The notes under the pieces: model-generated
The model's input: only the letters and a program-made list of their open reading frames with translations
The model's database searches: none
Told to the model about the DNA's origin: nothing
Source of the DNA: Crotophaga sulcirostris
Lineage: Eukaryota; Chordata; Aves; Cuculiformes; Crotophagidae
Assembly (NCBI GenBank): GCA_013397455.1
Contig: VYZB01000016.1
Location: 2,905,886 to 2,969,885 of the forward strand
DNA: 64,000 bases
Reading direction: 5' to 3'
Program-made: the position numbers and the translations under genes
Shown: positions 1 through 10,589 of the stretch, piece by piece
How positions within the stretch are numbered: the stretch's first letter is position 1
Layout of the letters: the number at the start of each line of letters is the position of its first letter

Positions 1-24
1 GAAATCAAATAAATAAATAAATAA

Positions 25-1195
25 CCTCCGCACCAATAAGAGAGGCAGCGGCTGCCGAGCCGGCTAGGATCGGGTGGGAGAGGTCCTTCCCGGGGCTGCG
101 TTTGTTTGTTTGTGACTGGGAGCTGCAAAGTTCAGAGCCAAAACGTGTTGCTTCCCGGCGGCGACCGCCCCGCTTCACCTGCTCCGCTGCCGGGGTGCCC
201 GCCCGGCCCGGGGCGACCCTCCGCCCGGCTGCCTCCCCTGCCGCTGGGGCCGAAGGACGGCAGCGGAGCGCCGCGCTGCGCCTCTTCCCTGCCCGCCTTC
301 CCCCCCCCCCGCGCTGCCGGAGGGGCCACGGACAGGTGAGTGAGTGCCTCTTTTTTCCGCACTTCTGCGGAGGGTGCCTGCGCTCCGGAGTCACCTGTCA
401 CTGCAGGAACCGTTCATTTATCAAACTTTGCCTCCCGTTGGCTCGCGCAGCCCCCGCCTCGCATTTGGCAAGGCAGGCGAGTGCTCGGGGTTAATTGGTT
501 TTGCGCAGAGGGAAGCCGCGGTGGGGGGGGGAGGAGGGGGTCCCGCTCTGCAGAGCGCAGTTCGGCCTCTGTCGGGAGAGGGGGCTTGTCCGAGCCCTCT
601 GCGGGGGTTCGCAGCGCGGGCGCGGAGGGCAGCGGAGCGAAGTTCTTTTATTTTTTTTTTTTGCCCTGGCGGAAGCCCGCGAAACCGCGCAACAGGCGGC
701 GTCCTGCAGAGGGGCTGCCGGCGTCACCCAGCGGACCTCTGCCCTCTGAGGTAATTTCGCTTTGTTTCCAACACCTGCAAGGATTTGCCTGTGCCGCGAG
801 TGCTTAGAAGCTGCCCTCGGAGTCACACCTCCTCCTCAGAAGGAGAGAAACTTGCCGAGCCGCCTGAGGGCTGGGCTGGGGTGCTTGCACGCGGCTGCCG
901 CGCGGAAGGGGCGCGCCGGGCGGCTCTGCCCTCCCCGCGGAGGAAGGGGGCTGCGCGGCGGGGCGCGGGCGCCCGGCAGGTGGAGCCGTGGGGAGCGGCG
1001 GCGGCAGGGACTGATCGGGGCTTAAGCCGCCGTGCCCCGTAGGCTCCGGCGTCCCTGAGCCCGCACCTCGGCGGCCGGAGTGGGTCCCTAAGTTGGATGC
1101 GGTGAGCAGGGCTGCGCGCCCTCCTGCGCGGGCGGCGGGAGGCAGGTGGAGAGGGCGGGCTTCGGCGTTAGCGTTGCCCCTGGTCACACGTATTT
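25..1195. promoter_or_regulatory. CpG island, probable promoter and first exon region
   Basis: This block is very GC-rich and full of CpG, with runs such as the C tract at 301-310 and G-rich tracts near 521-540 that could form quadruplexes. The rest of the window is AT-rich and CpG-poor, so the edge near 1195 is sharp. In birds such islands normally mark promoters and 5' exons. Several GC-rich open frames on both strands cross it, but none shows a recognisable domain and such frames arise easily in GC-rich DNA, so I call no coding sequence. The direction of transcription is not settled: the best splice donor is on the + strand, while weaker donors (CAG|GTGAAG near 175, CAG|GTGACT near 393) lie on the minus strand. 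Confidence 0.85.
330..341 (+). other. Perfect consensus splice donor in the CpG island
   Basis: The sequence GGACAG|GTGAGTGAG places an exon end at 335 and an intron start at 336, matching the vertebrate donor consensus (CAG|GTGAGT) exactly. It would end a 5' exon lying within 1-335 and start a rightward intron. A second, weaker + strand donor (GAG|GTAATT) lies at 750/751. No following + strand exon was found. Confidence 0.4.
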
Positions 1196-1238
1196 TTCTA
1201 CCAGTGATTGTCTTTCTGGGTGTCACTATGTTCTGGAG

Positions 1239-1257
1239 AAAAAAAAAAAAAAAAAAG
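1239..1257. repeat. Poly-A tract at the right edge of the CpG island
   Basis: A run of about 18 A residues follows the CpG island. It could be the tail of an old retroposed copy or a simple homopolymer; no element body is recognisable beside it. Confidence 0.7.
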
Positions 1258-4200
1258 ATGAGATTCTAGGGGTAGTCTGTCTTAATTATCGCAGAATGTA
1301 TAAAAGTCTAATTGCTAAAATTATTCAATAGCGGTTAACAATTAAAAGATTATCCCAGTAGTCTGCAGCTAGCAAGGAGCAGACTGTACTAATTGGATAG
1401 TTAATGACATTTAAATAGGCAGGCTTTCTTAAAATAGTAAGCTCCACTCTTCCAGGGAACTAAATAGGGTGTTAGCATATTCAATAATTATATTGCAGTG
1501 ATGGTAGCACTTCTGAAAGGGCCGTGGCAGTTGGGTTGTTACCTTGGCCAGCAGCACTGGGACAGACTTTGCACACTTTTAGAACATCAGCTAAGAAAAG
1601 TCTGTATGTTCATAATTTTTCCTTTGATAGGTACATATAGCTAAACACCCTAGAAATTTGTGTGAAAACAAATCGAAGGGGAGGCAGTATTTTAGATATT
1701 GTCTGGTGAAATCTTCTTCCGTCTTTTATTGATATCATTTGACTGAACTGATAATTGAACTTGAGTTTTATGTCACTTTATGGCACTAACTGGCAATAGT
1801 TACTGTTTAATAATGTGAAGACTGGATCAGAGACGATGTAACAACAGTCCCCTTATCCTTTAAAAACTAAACAGCTAAGGTGTTTCTTTCTGGTAATAAT
1901 AACATACCAGTTTAAACACTGTATTTCCATAACAAAATGATAAGTCAACTTCTGCATGGTTAAACATTATTTTCTAAACTTCGTTTTCCACATAAATTGA
2001 AAATGTTCTATGAGAAACTCATAGAGTAACTGCAAGTAAACTTGTTGCATTTTGTTTTAAAACTTTTCTCAGTATACTGTGTAATAAAGTTAACATATCA
2101 AGAAGCAACACAATGCTTATACTTGCTGTAGTTTTCTTTTCTACAGAGAAAATGTTTCCCACTATCCTCATCAAAGCCATACACTTAAGGAAGATGCCAG
2201 AAATGGAATTAAATAGGAGATTAAATTTAACAAATTAAATAGGATATTTTATTTTAAGAACTACTGTAGAGAATAACACATAATTAAAATTGTGAATGGG
2301 ATCTTATATACCTATATATTCAGTCAGCCTTAAGTTTTGCAGTCAACATTTGCAGTCTTTTGTCTTACTACGAGAAGAAAAAAATACACAAATAAACACT
2401 CAAAATACTTGTCTAAATACTGAAAGGGCTTGGAGTGTGTTCCAAGTCAGTGAAAATGCTGAGCTTCACTGAAGTTATATTCACAATTGTAGAAACTAGT
2501 TTTATTTTCTTCTTGTGTTGGGTGCTACAGTTGTTACTTAAGAATCTTTTTTGTGTTGTATCCCAGTCTTGTTCTTTTTACTATTATAGGTATATTTCTC
2601 AAACACTTTATTCTTGCATGCCAAAGTATCAAAAAATTTCTTAAGAGGATTGCTGCTGACTTTTGAATCTGAATTCCATTATATGCTTTCCCAAATGAGA
2701 GTTTCTGAAAATCAGAATAAGAGAGCTCTTGTTTTTTCCTCAGTTATTGTAAAAATGTTAGCTGAGTGAAGATGGGATTTAATGTTAAGGTTGGATTTCC
2801 TCCAAAACAGAAGTATGACTTTCCACACAGCTGATAAATAGATAGTTGAATGTGTTATCAAAGGTTTACAAAACACTGATGTCTCGACATCTGGATTTGT
2901 GGAGTGTCTTTCATAAAACATGGAGTGTGAGAAACTGCCAAATAATTTTTTTTTTTTTGAGGGAAACCCCCCCAGCTTCAAACCAGAAGGATTATTTTAA
3001 AAGGCTTTTCATGACATATTGGATTGTATAAAGCTGTTTTGGGGAGTTGTGTTGGTGTATTTTCCATATATTTTATTAAAATTATACCAGCACATGTTTT
3101 ACATGAAAATGAACTCTGCTTGAAAAATCCTTCTAATGAAATACAGATACCTTTCTTCTATAGCATGAGTATATTTTTTCCCCTGATTTTTCCCAACTCT
3201 TTATCAGAAAATCTATACAAGAAGATTCCCCAGCATTAATAACCATATTCTTCTGTATTGCTTCCAAATTGTACCGCTTGAAGTCTTTCTTTCCTTCTAA
3301 CATTTGCAATACTAATGTTAAACTTAATGTCCTTGGTAGGTTGAAAGTACTTTTGTGCTCTTCTGACACTTCCGAAAGATATATACCAATGTTTTGCATA
3401 TAGTATATCTAGAAATGTTGTATTTACTAAGCTCATAGCTCAATATGGATAACCTCCAAATCTTTGATCTTGGAAACTGCAGTTTTAATGGGAGGGGGCA
3501 GGATGGAAGAAGTTCTTAAATCCTGTAATTACAGTATTCGTATTGCTTGTTAGATGGGTGAATGTCAACTTCTGAGTACATGCCTCTGTCATAACAGTAA
3601 AATATCCCATGGTTGACTTTGAAGCTACAGCATAGATTACAAATAATTCCAGGTAAAGCAAATATTTAAGACATGCATTGAGGTGAACAGGCTATGAAAT
3701 TCAGTTTCTGAGAATGTTTCTAGAATAGCTAATAAAATAATAATTATAACTTGTGATAGATACTGGAATCAGACTTCTGGAAGCCAATGCTTCTTTTTTT
3801 TAAAAAAACATGGTTGGCTTCATAGGTGCTGACTTTTTTAACATTATAATAGCAGTTTACTGTATTAAAGATTATAGCAATTTAAGTTATAAACTAATAA
3901 ATTCTATAGGCTTAGCAGAGTCCTAGTCTGCAAATTATCAGAATGACTAAAGCATTAAATTACACTTCTATTTGTGCAATAAAGATAATTTCATACAAGA
4001 CTTGACTTGCAGCTCTGTTATGATATGAATACATTTGTTTTTCTGAAATTGTGTTCTTTCATTCAGGTTCATAAAGAAGCTTAAGCTTTATATGAGGATT
4101 TGTTAGCAATTCAGTGATAGATACTCTAGGACTGGGTTCTTTTTGTTTGCTAACGTTTTGTCAAACAGAAAAGATTGATCTTGATTTAGCACACAAATAC

Positions 4201-4660
4201 ATGCACTGATACATATCTAGATATATCCCTGTATGTGCTTTCGTGTGAAAACCAGTCTTTTTTTTAATAGATTGTATCTCTTGCTAAATTTTATCTGTGT
4301 TACAAATTGCTTTAAAGTTATAATTTATCTAATACCTTGTACCCCAACCAGTACGGCTATTTTAAGGTAAGAAAGAACTTGCAAAGATTCTTTTAAAGCA
4401 TGGGAAGTGTTTCAACTATAACACACAGAAAGATTAGCGTGGAGTAGTTTCAAATACTGTTCCTCTGGAAACATGAGCGAGTCAAAAATTATATTAGTTT
4501 GGTTAATTCAGATTGCATTTCTAATATTCAGCTATTGCAGTATAGTACCTAAAGGCAGTCTGCCTGTGAGCTCCGCTGAGATCTAGAACTCTTGAGAATG
4601 TCTCTTCTAATAGCTGCTAAATGTTGCAGTGTTAATTAAGAGGTAATGTAAGTGGAATCG
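1258..4660. other. Non-coding stretch between the CpG island and the inferred gene end
   Basis: AT-rich DNA with short open frames only (below 90 codons), homopolymer tracts such as T12 near 2948, and no recognisable repeat body. It would contain the 3' untranslated region and polyadenylation site of the minus-strand gene if that gene ends at 4665. One minus-strand AATAAA lies near 3069-3074 (TTTATT on the + strand), but it is 1.6 kb past the stop and I cannot assign it firmly. Confidence 0.5.
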
Positions 4661-4664
4661 AATG

Positions 4665-4942
4665 TTATGACAGCATAATGGTCTCCTGTTGAATATAAGT
4701 TCTGTGGCTAAGTAGGCACACTTTGAGAAAACAAGTGTATTTCACCGTTGTCTGTTCAATAGGAAGTGTTTCTACAAAAGCCTTAAATAATCCCCCATAG
4801 AGAAATCTGTTCTTCATGTTTCTATTGTAGCAGTGTAACGCAAGCAGCATCGCTTTCCCTTCATTAGTTGAACTCAGGGCCGGTTTACAGAAATCTGTAG
4901 GGTCACACGCATAGTGGTTCTCTAGTCCAGTACTTGTCTGCA
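4665..4942 (-). CDS. Candidate terminal coding exon of the minus-strand gene
   Basis: A minus-strand frame of 92 codons ends in TAA at 4667-4665. It keeps several CpG dinucleotides (for example in GCG, CCG and ACG codons) although surrounding DNA has few, which suggests selection on coding sequence. An acceptor AG (GTATTAG) precedes 4942, and about 50 bases further upstream a long pyrimidine run (CTTTCTCTTCCCC) is present. With that acceptor the exon starts in phase 1, matching the donor of the candidate exon at 5324-5431, and the junction reads AIQ-VQTSTG. No domain is recognised. Alternative acceptors at 4951-4960 would give phase 0. It could also be a chance frame, or belong to another gene. 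Confidence 0.45.
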
Positions 4943-5323
4943 CTAATACCCAAGACTTCTGCTAGCTGAAGCTTTTTCTTCCTCCAAGGGGAAGAGAAAG
5001 CAAAAAAGGTTAGCTGTATTCCAGGATGTGCCATCAATGAGTGTTTGACAGTGCAGAACTGCAGAGAGCAGACTTGCAGCCGTCCTGCTACATGTGATCA
5101 TGACCCATATGAAATATTTAGAGTAGGAGCATTTTGGACATAAAAAGGGAAGTGGTCAAGTTTCTTTTCCCTTCTGATAGACACCTATGCATTGACAGTT
5201 CTTTTCTTTGTGCAGGAATCATTCTGTTTTTAAACTAGTGTTAAAAATCACATTGATTTAATCTCTGAAGAGATACGTGACAAGTCGCTCTAGCTGGAGT
5301 ACTGTTCCCACACTGGTCTCTAC

Positions 5324-5431
5324 CTTGTATTGCAAATGTGTTCTCCCTTGGGACAGGGTAACATTGAGATATAGCCATAATTATGTTCAAGAGAACATTA
5401 GCCATTTCCAAGGGCAGGGAGCAGGGCACTA
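5324..5431 (-). CDS. Candidate coding exon (phase 1 to phase 1)
   Basis: On the minus strand an excellent acceptor (TCTGACTTCCCCCAG) precedes 5431 and a good donor (ACAAG|GTAGAG) follows 5324. The 108 bases between are open in one frame, 35 codons plus split codons at both ends, with a hydrophobic stretch around the residues ANVLLNIIMAI. The phase fits both the 45-base candidate at 5599-5643 upstream and the terminal exon downstream. No known family is recognised. Confidence 0.4.
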
Positions 5432-5598
5432 CTGGGGGAAGTCAGACTGCCAGCAGGGATTGAGCTCGTGTTTATCCACTTCTAGAGAAAGTGTATGAGG
5501 AAGAAAGAAGGATGAAGCATGTGCTAATTGGCAGTGGGAAGTGCTTCTAGGCCACAGGAAGAGTGAAGCTTGTTGAAGTCTGGACATGGCCAACTCAC

Positions 5599-5643
5599 CT
5601 CTGAGAGACATTGTCTTGGCAGCTAATTCCACTTTATGGTAAA
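5599..5643 (-). CDS. Short candidate exon with a strong donor
   Basis: The minus-strand donor CTCAGAG|GTGAGTTG at 5599/5598 is close to consensus. Upstream of it only one frame is open, back to a TAA near 5652, and an AG at 5644-5645 (GGCCAG) would give a 45-base exon, phase 1 to phase 1. The polypyrimidine tract is weak, so the donor could also be a decoy. The link from the exon at 7.55-7.81 kb to this one is not resolved. Confidence 0.25.
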
Positions 5644-5649
5644 CTGGCC

Positions 5650-6192
5650 ATTATATGTATGGTTTCAGATGAAAGCATTTGAACTGTTAACAAAATTATC
5701 TTAAATTGCTCTGATTTATGCAGTGACAACGATCTAACATTATAACTGATAAAACCCATTTAGGCCCTGTTCCTGTGGACACTCCATACATGTTTAATCT
5801 GATGATGAGTACTGCTGATATTTTTAGGACTACAACTTGATATAATGAGATCTGAAATGTAATCTTTTATCAGAAGCAAAATCTGAGTAATACTTTTCTT
5901 TTTGGAAACCAACAACTTTAATTTTCATTTTGGTGGATCTCTGGCAATGAGTCATACCTCTGCAGCTGTACATAGTACAGTGTCACTTACATGCTAGCCT
6001 ATGTAAATCACTTGGGGATGACTTTTTCTTGGACAAAAGAGATTACTAAACCTGATTTTATGTTACGCTGAAATAAGAGAACCATTCAAGGACCATACAA
6101 GTCATATCAAGGCAATTTTTAAATATTTGTAACAATTTGCTACAGTAAAGAGGATAAAATAGAGGAATGAGAACTGAAATGGACTAGCTGAT
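5650..6192. other. Intronic or intergenic DNA, nothing recognised
   Basis: AT-rich sequence without open frames of note, splice-bounded blocks or repeat bodies that I can identify. Confidence 0.5.
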
Positions 6193-6200
6193 GGTCTAGG

Positions 6201-6398
6201 GTGGGAGTGTCAAATTCGCAGCCCAATCCAGCCCTCCACTTTGTTTTATCCAGCACCACATCTTGTTTCTACCCAGCGGAAGCACCGAGCTCCTTGTCCG
6301 TGCGCTCCTGCCAGTGCACCAGTCATTGTGTGCAGTGTGTGACACGTGTTATGCTGCAGGAGCAGGAGAACGGCGGGAGCTGTGAGTTTGACACCTCT
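6201..6398. mobile_element. Non-autonomous hAT-type DNA transposon (MITE), 198 bp
   Basis: The left end (GGGAGTGTCAAATTCGCAGC from 6203) and the reverse complement of the right end (AGAGGTGTCAAACTCACAGC) form imperfect terminal inverted repeats sharing the core GTGTCAAA followed by a GCAGC/ACAGC box. The element is flanked by a perfect 8-bp direct repeat, GGTCTAGG, at 6193-6200 and 6399-6406. An 8-bp target duplication with short TIRs is the hallmark of hAT transposases. The interior is CpG-rich compared with its surroundings and has no transposase. An 81-codon + strand frame across it is not a gene. The element must have been mobilised by a transposase encoded elsewhere. Confidence 0.8.
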
Positions 6399-6406
6399 GG
6401 TCTAGG

Positions 6407-7546
6407 GGAAATCAGGCTTCAGAGAGAAGAGGTGATAGTTTATTAATAAGAGTTTTGTCTTTTTTTTTTTTTTTTGTATTTCAGGAAATGCGCTGCTAAT
6501 TTAAGGTGTGGGTGTAGGGTAGCCTGTAAATTAGTTACTGTGGGTAAGAAGATACTATGCATTCATTTAAAAGCTAGTGTTAATTTAATTGGATTTTTAG
6601 CTGGCTTTCAAACTAAGCTGCACATGCATTCCTAGTTCATTGCAGCAGGAAGTAAAATATGTTCGTTTGCAACTGCAGGACTAATTAATTTTACTTCACT
6701 TTGCAAAAGATTTGTTGTGGTGTTTGTGTCCTTGGGAAAAGGAATTGTAGTTTGCTGTAAAGTGGTGTAGCATGAAGTTGCTGTTTGTTGTTTTTTTTTA
6801 ATGAAGAATGACTAGTTAGAGCTTACTTCAGTAATAGGATTAACAACACTGAGACAGTTAGAAGAAGAGGTAGGTTCTACCATCCTTCCTTATACTCACT
6901 AGTAAATACTTGTAACTTAGTAAGTATTCACTCAGATATGCTTTTTGATTTCTCATGCAAAAAACAGGGGAAGAAACTATAGAAAGAATGAGAGAAGATT
7001 GCATGGAACTGATTGGCAAACTAGCAACAGCTGCTACAGCAATCAAGGGGAATGACGAGTAGTTATTCTTTAGTAGGAACTGAAGGAGTGAGCACTGGAT
7101 TTAACATAAAGAAGAAAAAAGAGGAATAATGAGAAAAGAGAATAGCTAAAGAAGGCTTTAAAATACTACCTTGTAAGAAGTTCTTGGGACAAAGAGGTTA
7201 GTCAGCAAGGGGATAAACCTTTTTTTTTTTTTAAAAAATGAACATTCTCTCCTCCTACTTTGAGGAGGAAGAATTAAGTTGGGTATGAAATTTGTCTCTT
7301 GAAGAGCTTGTGATGTGCTGTAGAGGACATGGAGTAAGTGTCTGAATGTCCAAGAGTACATGAATTCTTTGGGTTTAAGTCAGCTTGGGAAGAACTATTT
7401 GTAATAAGCACAGAGTTTACTTTGTGCTGTGTAGACTTGTGTTCTTGGAGGACAGGAAGAGCTTTTAGCAATTTCTAAAATTTTCTACCCTTGTTTCCCT
7501 TTTATAGACTTTCATGCTACTGTCTTTTTCTCTATCTCTGTTTTCT
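6407..7546. other. Intronic DNA with ambiguous open blocks
   Basis: Contains a T14 tract near 6461 and a T11 tract near 7220. Two blocks (6858-7046 and 7274-7471, minus) are open, and the second is preceded by a very good acceptor-like sequence (CTTCCTGTCCTCCAAG), but neither has a matching donor and phase. One may hold the exon missing between 7551 and 5643. Confidence 0.4.
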
Positions 7547-7550
7547 TTAC

Positions 7551-7811
7551 TTCTGTGTTTCAAGAGCATGAGGATCTGAAGATAAAATTGACCCAAACGG
7601 AAAACTCCCTGAACCAGTAGATTTGACTGAGGCTGTGATCACACTCAATTTCACACTGCTGCTAGTGTCATGTAGAGTAATATTGTGAAGGATTCTGTCA
7701 ATTTTTGGTTCAGCTGTTAGTTGTGATAATGGTAAAAAATCACAGGGAGAATCACTATCTTCAGTCAGTGAATGAGAAACTTTATTAGACAAAGGAAAAC
7801 GCTTATTTTCT
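7551..7811 (-). CDS. Candidate coding exon, Ser/Thr-rich, near the C-terminal part
   Basis: The minus-strand frame is open from about 7851 to a TAA at 7549-7547. An AG at 7812-7813 (GCTTCAG) gives an exon beginning in phase 2, which matches the donor at 8093. Translation is rich in Ser, Thr and Asp, with segments such as SLTEDSDSPCDFLPLSQL and SVKSTGSGSFPFGSILSS, suggesting a disordered region. Just before the stop, CAGAA|GTAAAG is a usable donor (exon end 7551). If it is used the gene continues to the exons at 5.6-4.7 kb; if not, this is the last exon and the protein ends HALETQK. The pyrimidine tract before the acceptor is poor, so the left boundary is uncertain. Confidence 0.5.
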
Positions 7812-8092
7812 CTGAAGCTTTCTTTTTTCCCCTCATTATAAAGCTTTCACATAGAATCTATTCATTTCCTGAATGAATATCTGCAGCTGATTTTCAAAAA
7901 CTGTACATGACGTTTGATGCTTTCGTTCCATATGTTTTTCTTGATGGAGAAGTTAAATTGTTCCAACTCTTTGGCTATTCATTTCTACTCTCTAACCACT
8001 TTCTAAGTTGAATTATTTAGAGGACTATACACACAACCAATTTAAACTGAGTAATTCTGTGATGAAAAAAGTCAACAACCTAGATTTTAAAC

Positions 8093-8325
8093 CTCAGTGC
8101 CCCCAAATAGTTCTGCTGGTGCAAATGATGGTACAGAATAAGGGTAGGGTTCCCTCTTGGGAGGGAAGAGGAGGTGGGATCTGCTTTAGCCGGCCTTGTC
8201 ATCAAAAGAAAAATTTGTGGAACTTCTGTCTCATGCTTGGTATCATCTCTTTTGTAATCAGAAGATGTTGTGATGTTTTCATTATTATCCTTAGTCCTCT
8301 GTACTTTGCCATAGCAACTAGAGAC
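8093..8325 (-). CDS. Candidate coding exon (phase 0 to phase 2)
   Basis: A strong acceptor (CCTGTTCTCTAGCTAG) precedes 8325 and the donor ACTGAG|GTTTAA follows 8093. The 233 bases hold 77 codons plus two bases with no stop. The phase matches the CAG|GTGATG donor at 8506 upstream and the phase-2 acceptor at 7811 downstream. The product is hydrophilic at first (acidic and basic residues around TKDNNENITTSSDYKRDD) and then more hydrophobic (QIFLLMTRP, NPTLILYHHLHQQNYLG). A 117-codon + strand frame overlaps it antisense and looks like a shadow. No family is recognised. Confidence 0.55.
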
Positions 8326-8505
8326 CTAGCTAGAGAACAGGACAGGACTTTCTTGGGCTAGATGGCATGTACATTTAATGAGTACAGATTCTGTTTTATC
8401 TTTGTAATGGAAATAAGATTCCACTACCTTGTCAAGATCTGATACACACAAAAATATGAGACTGTGCCTGTAACTTTTTATTTAACAAATTAAGAAAATC
8501 ATCAC

Positions 8506-8992
8506 CTGCAAAATAATTCCATTCTGAGTTGACACACAGCTGCAAACGATGCTGCCAATGTTCAAAGCAGTTCTGCAGATCATTTTCTGAAAGGATTTGA
8601 GGATGTCCATTGTTTTTGCTTTTGCATCTTCTACCGACAAAAGGTGGGGTCGTTTGAGCACTGACTTGATCTTTTGACTCTCTTCACTGTAATCCTTAGT
8701 CAATAACTGAAAAATTTCCACTGTGCATTTCTTTAGTTTCACAAGAATCTTGATGTTAATTTGCTGTTCACTCTTGCACACTGACTTTTTCTGACCGAGG
8801 GTAAGAAGCCATCTGTATTTGAATAAGCAATCACTTGTACGGAGTGAAGCGATTGAGTTGAGCCTTGTCTCACTGTGACAGGTTAGACATGTTCTGTAAC
8901 CATCTCTTTGTCCTGCTCTTGGTTCACCAATTATAGGGTTAGTCTTGATTTTCTTGTATCGGTCCTCAGATGTACTTGCATATACAGCATAT
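8506..8992 (-). CDS. Largest candidate exon of the minus-strand gene, about 162 codons
   Basis: The minus-strand frame is open for about 188 codons (roughly 9045 to 8482), the longest open run outside CR1 elements. The donor is TTTTGCAG|GTGATG at 8506/8505. Acceptor choices are TTATATTAG before 8992 (phase 2, fits the donor at 9852) or TTTTCTAAAG before 9030 (phase 0). CpG codons (CGA, CGT, TCG, ATC-GCT) are kept through the block although flanks have few. The protein has a CxxCH motif (CLTCH, about residues 36-40), a Lys-rich helix-like segment (NIKILVKLKKCTVEIFQLL) and a further Lys-rich amphipathic part. I recognise no domain and suggest no function. Confidence 0.65.
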
Positions 8993-9851
8993 CTAATATA
9001 ACATGTAAGAATATTTGTTCCTTTATCAAACTTTAGAAAATGTAGTTAAACTTCAAACTTACTAATTTTTTCTATTGCTTTTTCTTCCACTCACCCATGC
9101 ACCATTCTACCATCTATTCCTTACAGGGAATTTCATGGCTTTCAGATCCTATTTGCTCACTCTTGGTATAGCATACATAGTGTACTGCTATCTATTGTAA
9201 ATAATTGTTCGCTAAGGAAATTTTCTGTTGCTGCTGCTGTTTATTCAACTGCAGTGACTTTCTCCACCCATCCAGCAAGTCTTCCCTCTTGCTTTTCTGT
9301 TTTGGTTGCATTTGGTTCTCAGTTGCAACTGTACTTCTGTTATTATTGTAGTTATCTGTGTTTACAACTTGTCATTAAATTCACTGTGGTCAGCACTGAC
9401 TGGTATATCCTGAACTTTGTGAGTGGCTATCCTTTTCTCTGAGTCTTTGTCTGTCTCTTTGCCCTTCACCTCCCACAGAAATGCTCCTAAGTTGATATTT
9501 TGAGAGCCAAACCTGAGTATCAGACAATCCTTTTTGTGAATAACCTGTAAGCCTGGAAATAGATCTATTGTGAAATCTCTGTATCAGACATTCTTTCTTA
9601 TGTTTCTTATATATTAAAAAAAAGTGTGAAGAAAAGTTGCAATAACTCGATGATATTTTTAAGATTAAAAGTAAAACCTATTGCCCCAAACTATTTCTTC
9701 AATAGTGCAGAAATTATAATATGCTTAAGAGTTGTGCTCAGTAATCACACTTTCAGAACAACGCAAGAATCATTTTGCTTGGGGTTTTTCTGAAAACCAA
9801 TTCAGAGACAGTGAAAGAAGTGTTAGCTGCATGGAAAGCTTGTCAACTTAC

Positions 9852-9946
9852 CCAGGGAAAAGATGCACACTCGGTGTGCAGGTGTAAGGCTCTATTTCAT
9901 CACTGTTGTGGTAATCCATCTCAGTCTTACTTTTGGGAGCCCACTT
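9852..9946 (-). CDS. Candidate coding exon (phase 0 to phase 2) with a strong donor
   Basis: The minus-strand donor CCCTGG|GTAAGTTG at 9852/9851 is close to consensus, and an AG (TTAACTTAG) precedes 9946. The 95 bases encode 31 codons plus two bases without a stop, beginning KWAPKSKTEMDYHNSDEIEP. Start phase 0 fits the donor at 10217 and end phase 2 fits the acceptor at 8993. The pyrimidine content before the acceptor is low. Confidence 0.5.
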
Positions 9947-10216
9947 CTAAGTTAATGTCAATTTACATTTTGGTGAATACCTTGTTTGTGTTTCTTCAGT
10001 GCAATGAAGTTGTCCTTGCTTATTAGATGATAGCATTTTTGAAATGCCTATCATGTTTGTAAAATATCTACAGTGACAAAACCTACACAGTAAAATGTAA
10101 GCTGTAGAAAATAATATTTCATAGTGAACTGCCAGTAATTTCGACTCTAGTAAAACAAACAAACAAAAAAACGCCTCCCAAAGTTATCCTGCATTTCTCT
10201 AGCAATCCTTCAGTAC

Positions 10217-10423
10217 CTCAAGATGATGAATGAATGTCTTTACATGTTTAAAGCCTACTGAGTCTGGACTATGAGGGGACTCACAATAGAAGTTTAAGTG
10301 TCCATAGGAGGTTTTTTCTTTAAATGCCCTCAATAACCACAGTAAAAATATTGCTTCCTGGGGACAAAACTGTGTGTCATAAGCAAGATATTCAGGAATT
10401 ATGCATTCAACCTCTGTCCTGAA
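10217..10423 (-). CDS. Candidate coding exon, 69 codons (phase 0 to phase 0)
   Basis: The open minus-strand frame has the donor CTTGAG|GTACTG at 10217/10216 and an acceptor AG before 10423 downstream of a T-rich tract (CTTTTGTTTTGTTCTG). The length of 207 bases keeps phase 0 at both ends, as needed by the exons on either side. The product has an aromatic and hydrophobic segment (QEAIFLLWLLRAFKE) followed by a polar part with several His residues (HVKTFIHHLE). A second AG five bases inside would shift the phase and is less likely. No family is recognised. Confidence 0.6.
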
Positions 10424-10589
10424 CTTCATTTTTACAGAACAAAACAAAAGCTTTCATTATTCGGTGAAGACAGTACTTTGTACCATCATTAGAGAACTAT
10501 AGGAAACCTGTCTGGCTAAATTCTGCATTAACTATCTTTTAAATGTTCAAAAGTGTTATGCTATGCAGAAATAATATACTGTACTATAC

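Noticed and set aside
5..826. Long open frames on both strands in the CpG island (up to 155 codons)
   Set aside because: GC-rich DNA has few stops; the frames overlap on both strands, are Arg/Ala/Pro/Gly-rich, and show no domain or conserved motif.
6201..6446. 81-codon + strand frame
   Set aside because: It lies across the 198-bp hAT-type MITE, which is non-coding.
8008..8361. 117-codon + strand frame
   Set aside because: Antisense to the minus-strand exon candidate at 8093-8325, which has better splice signals and phase with its neighbours.
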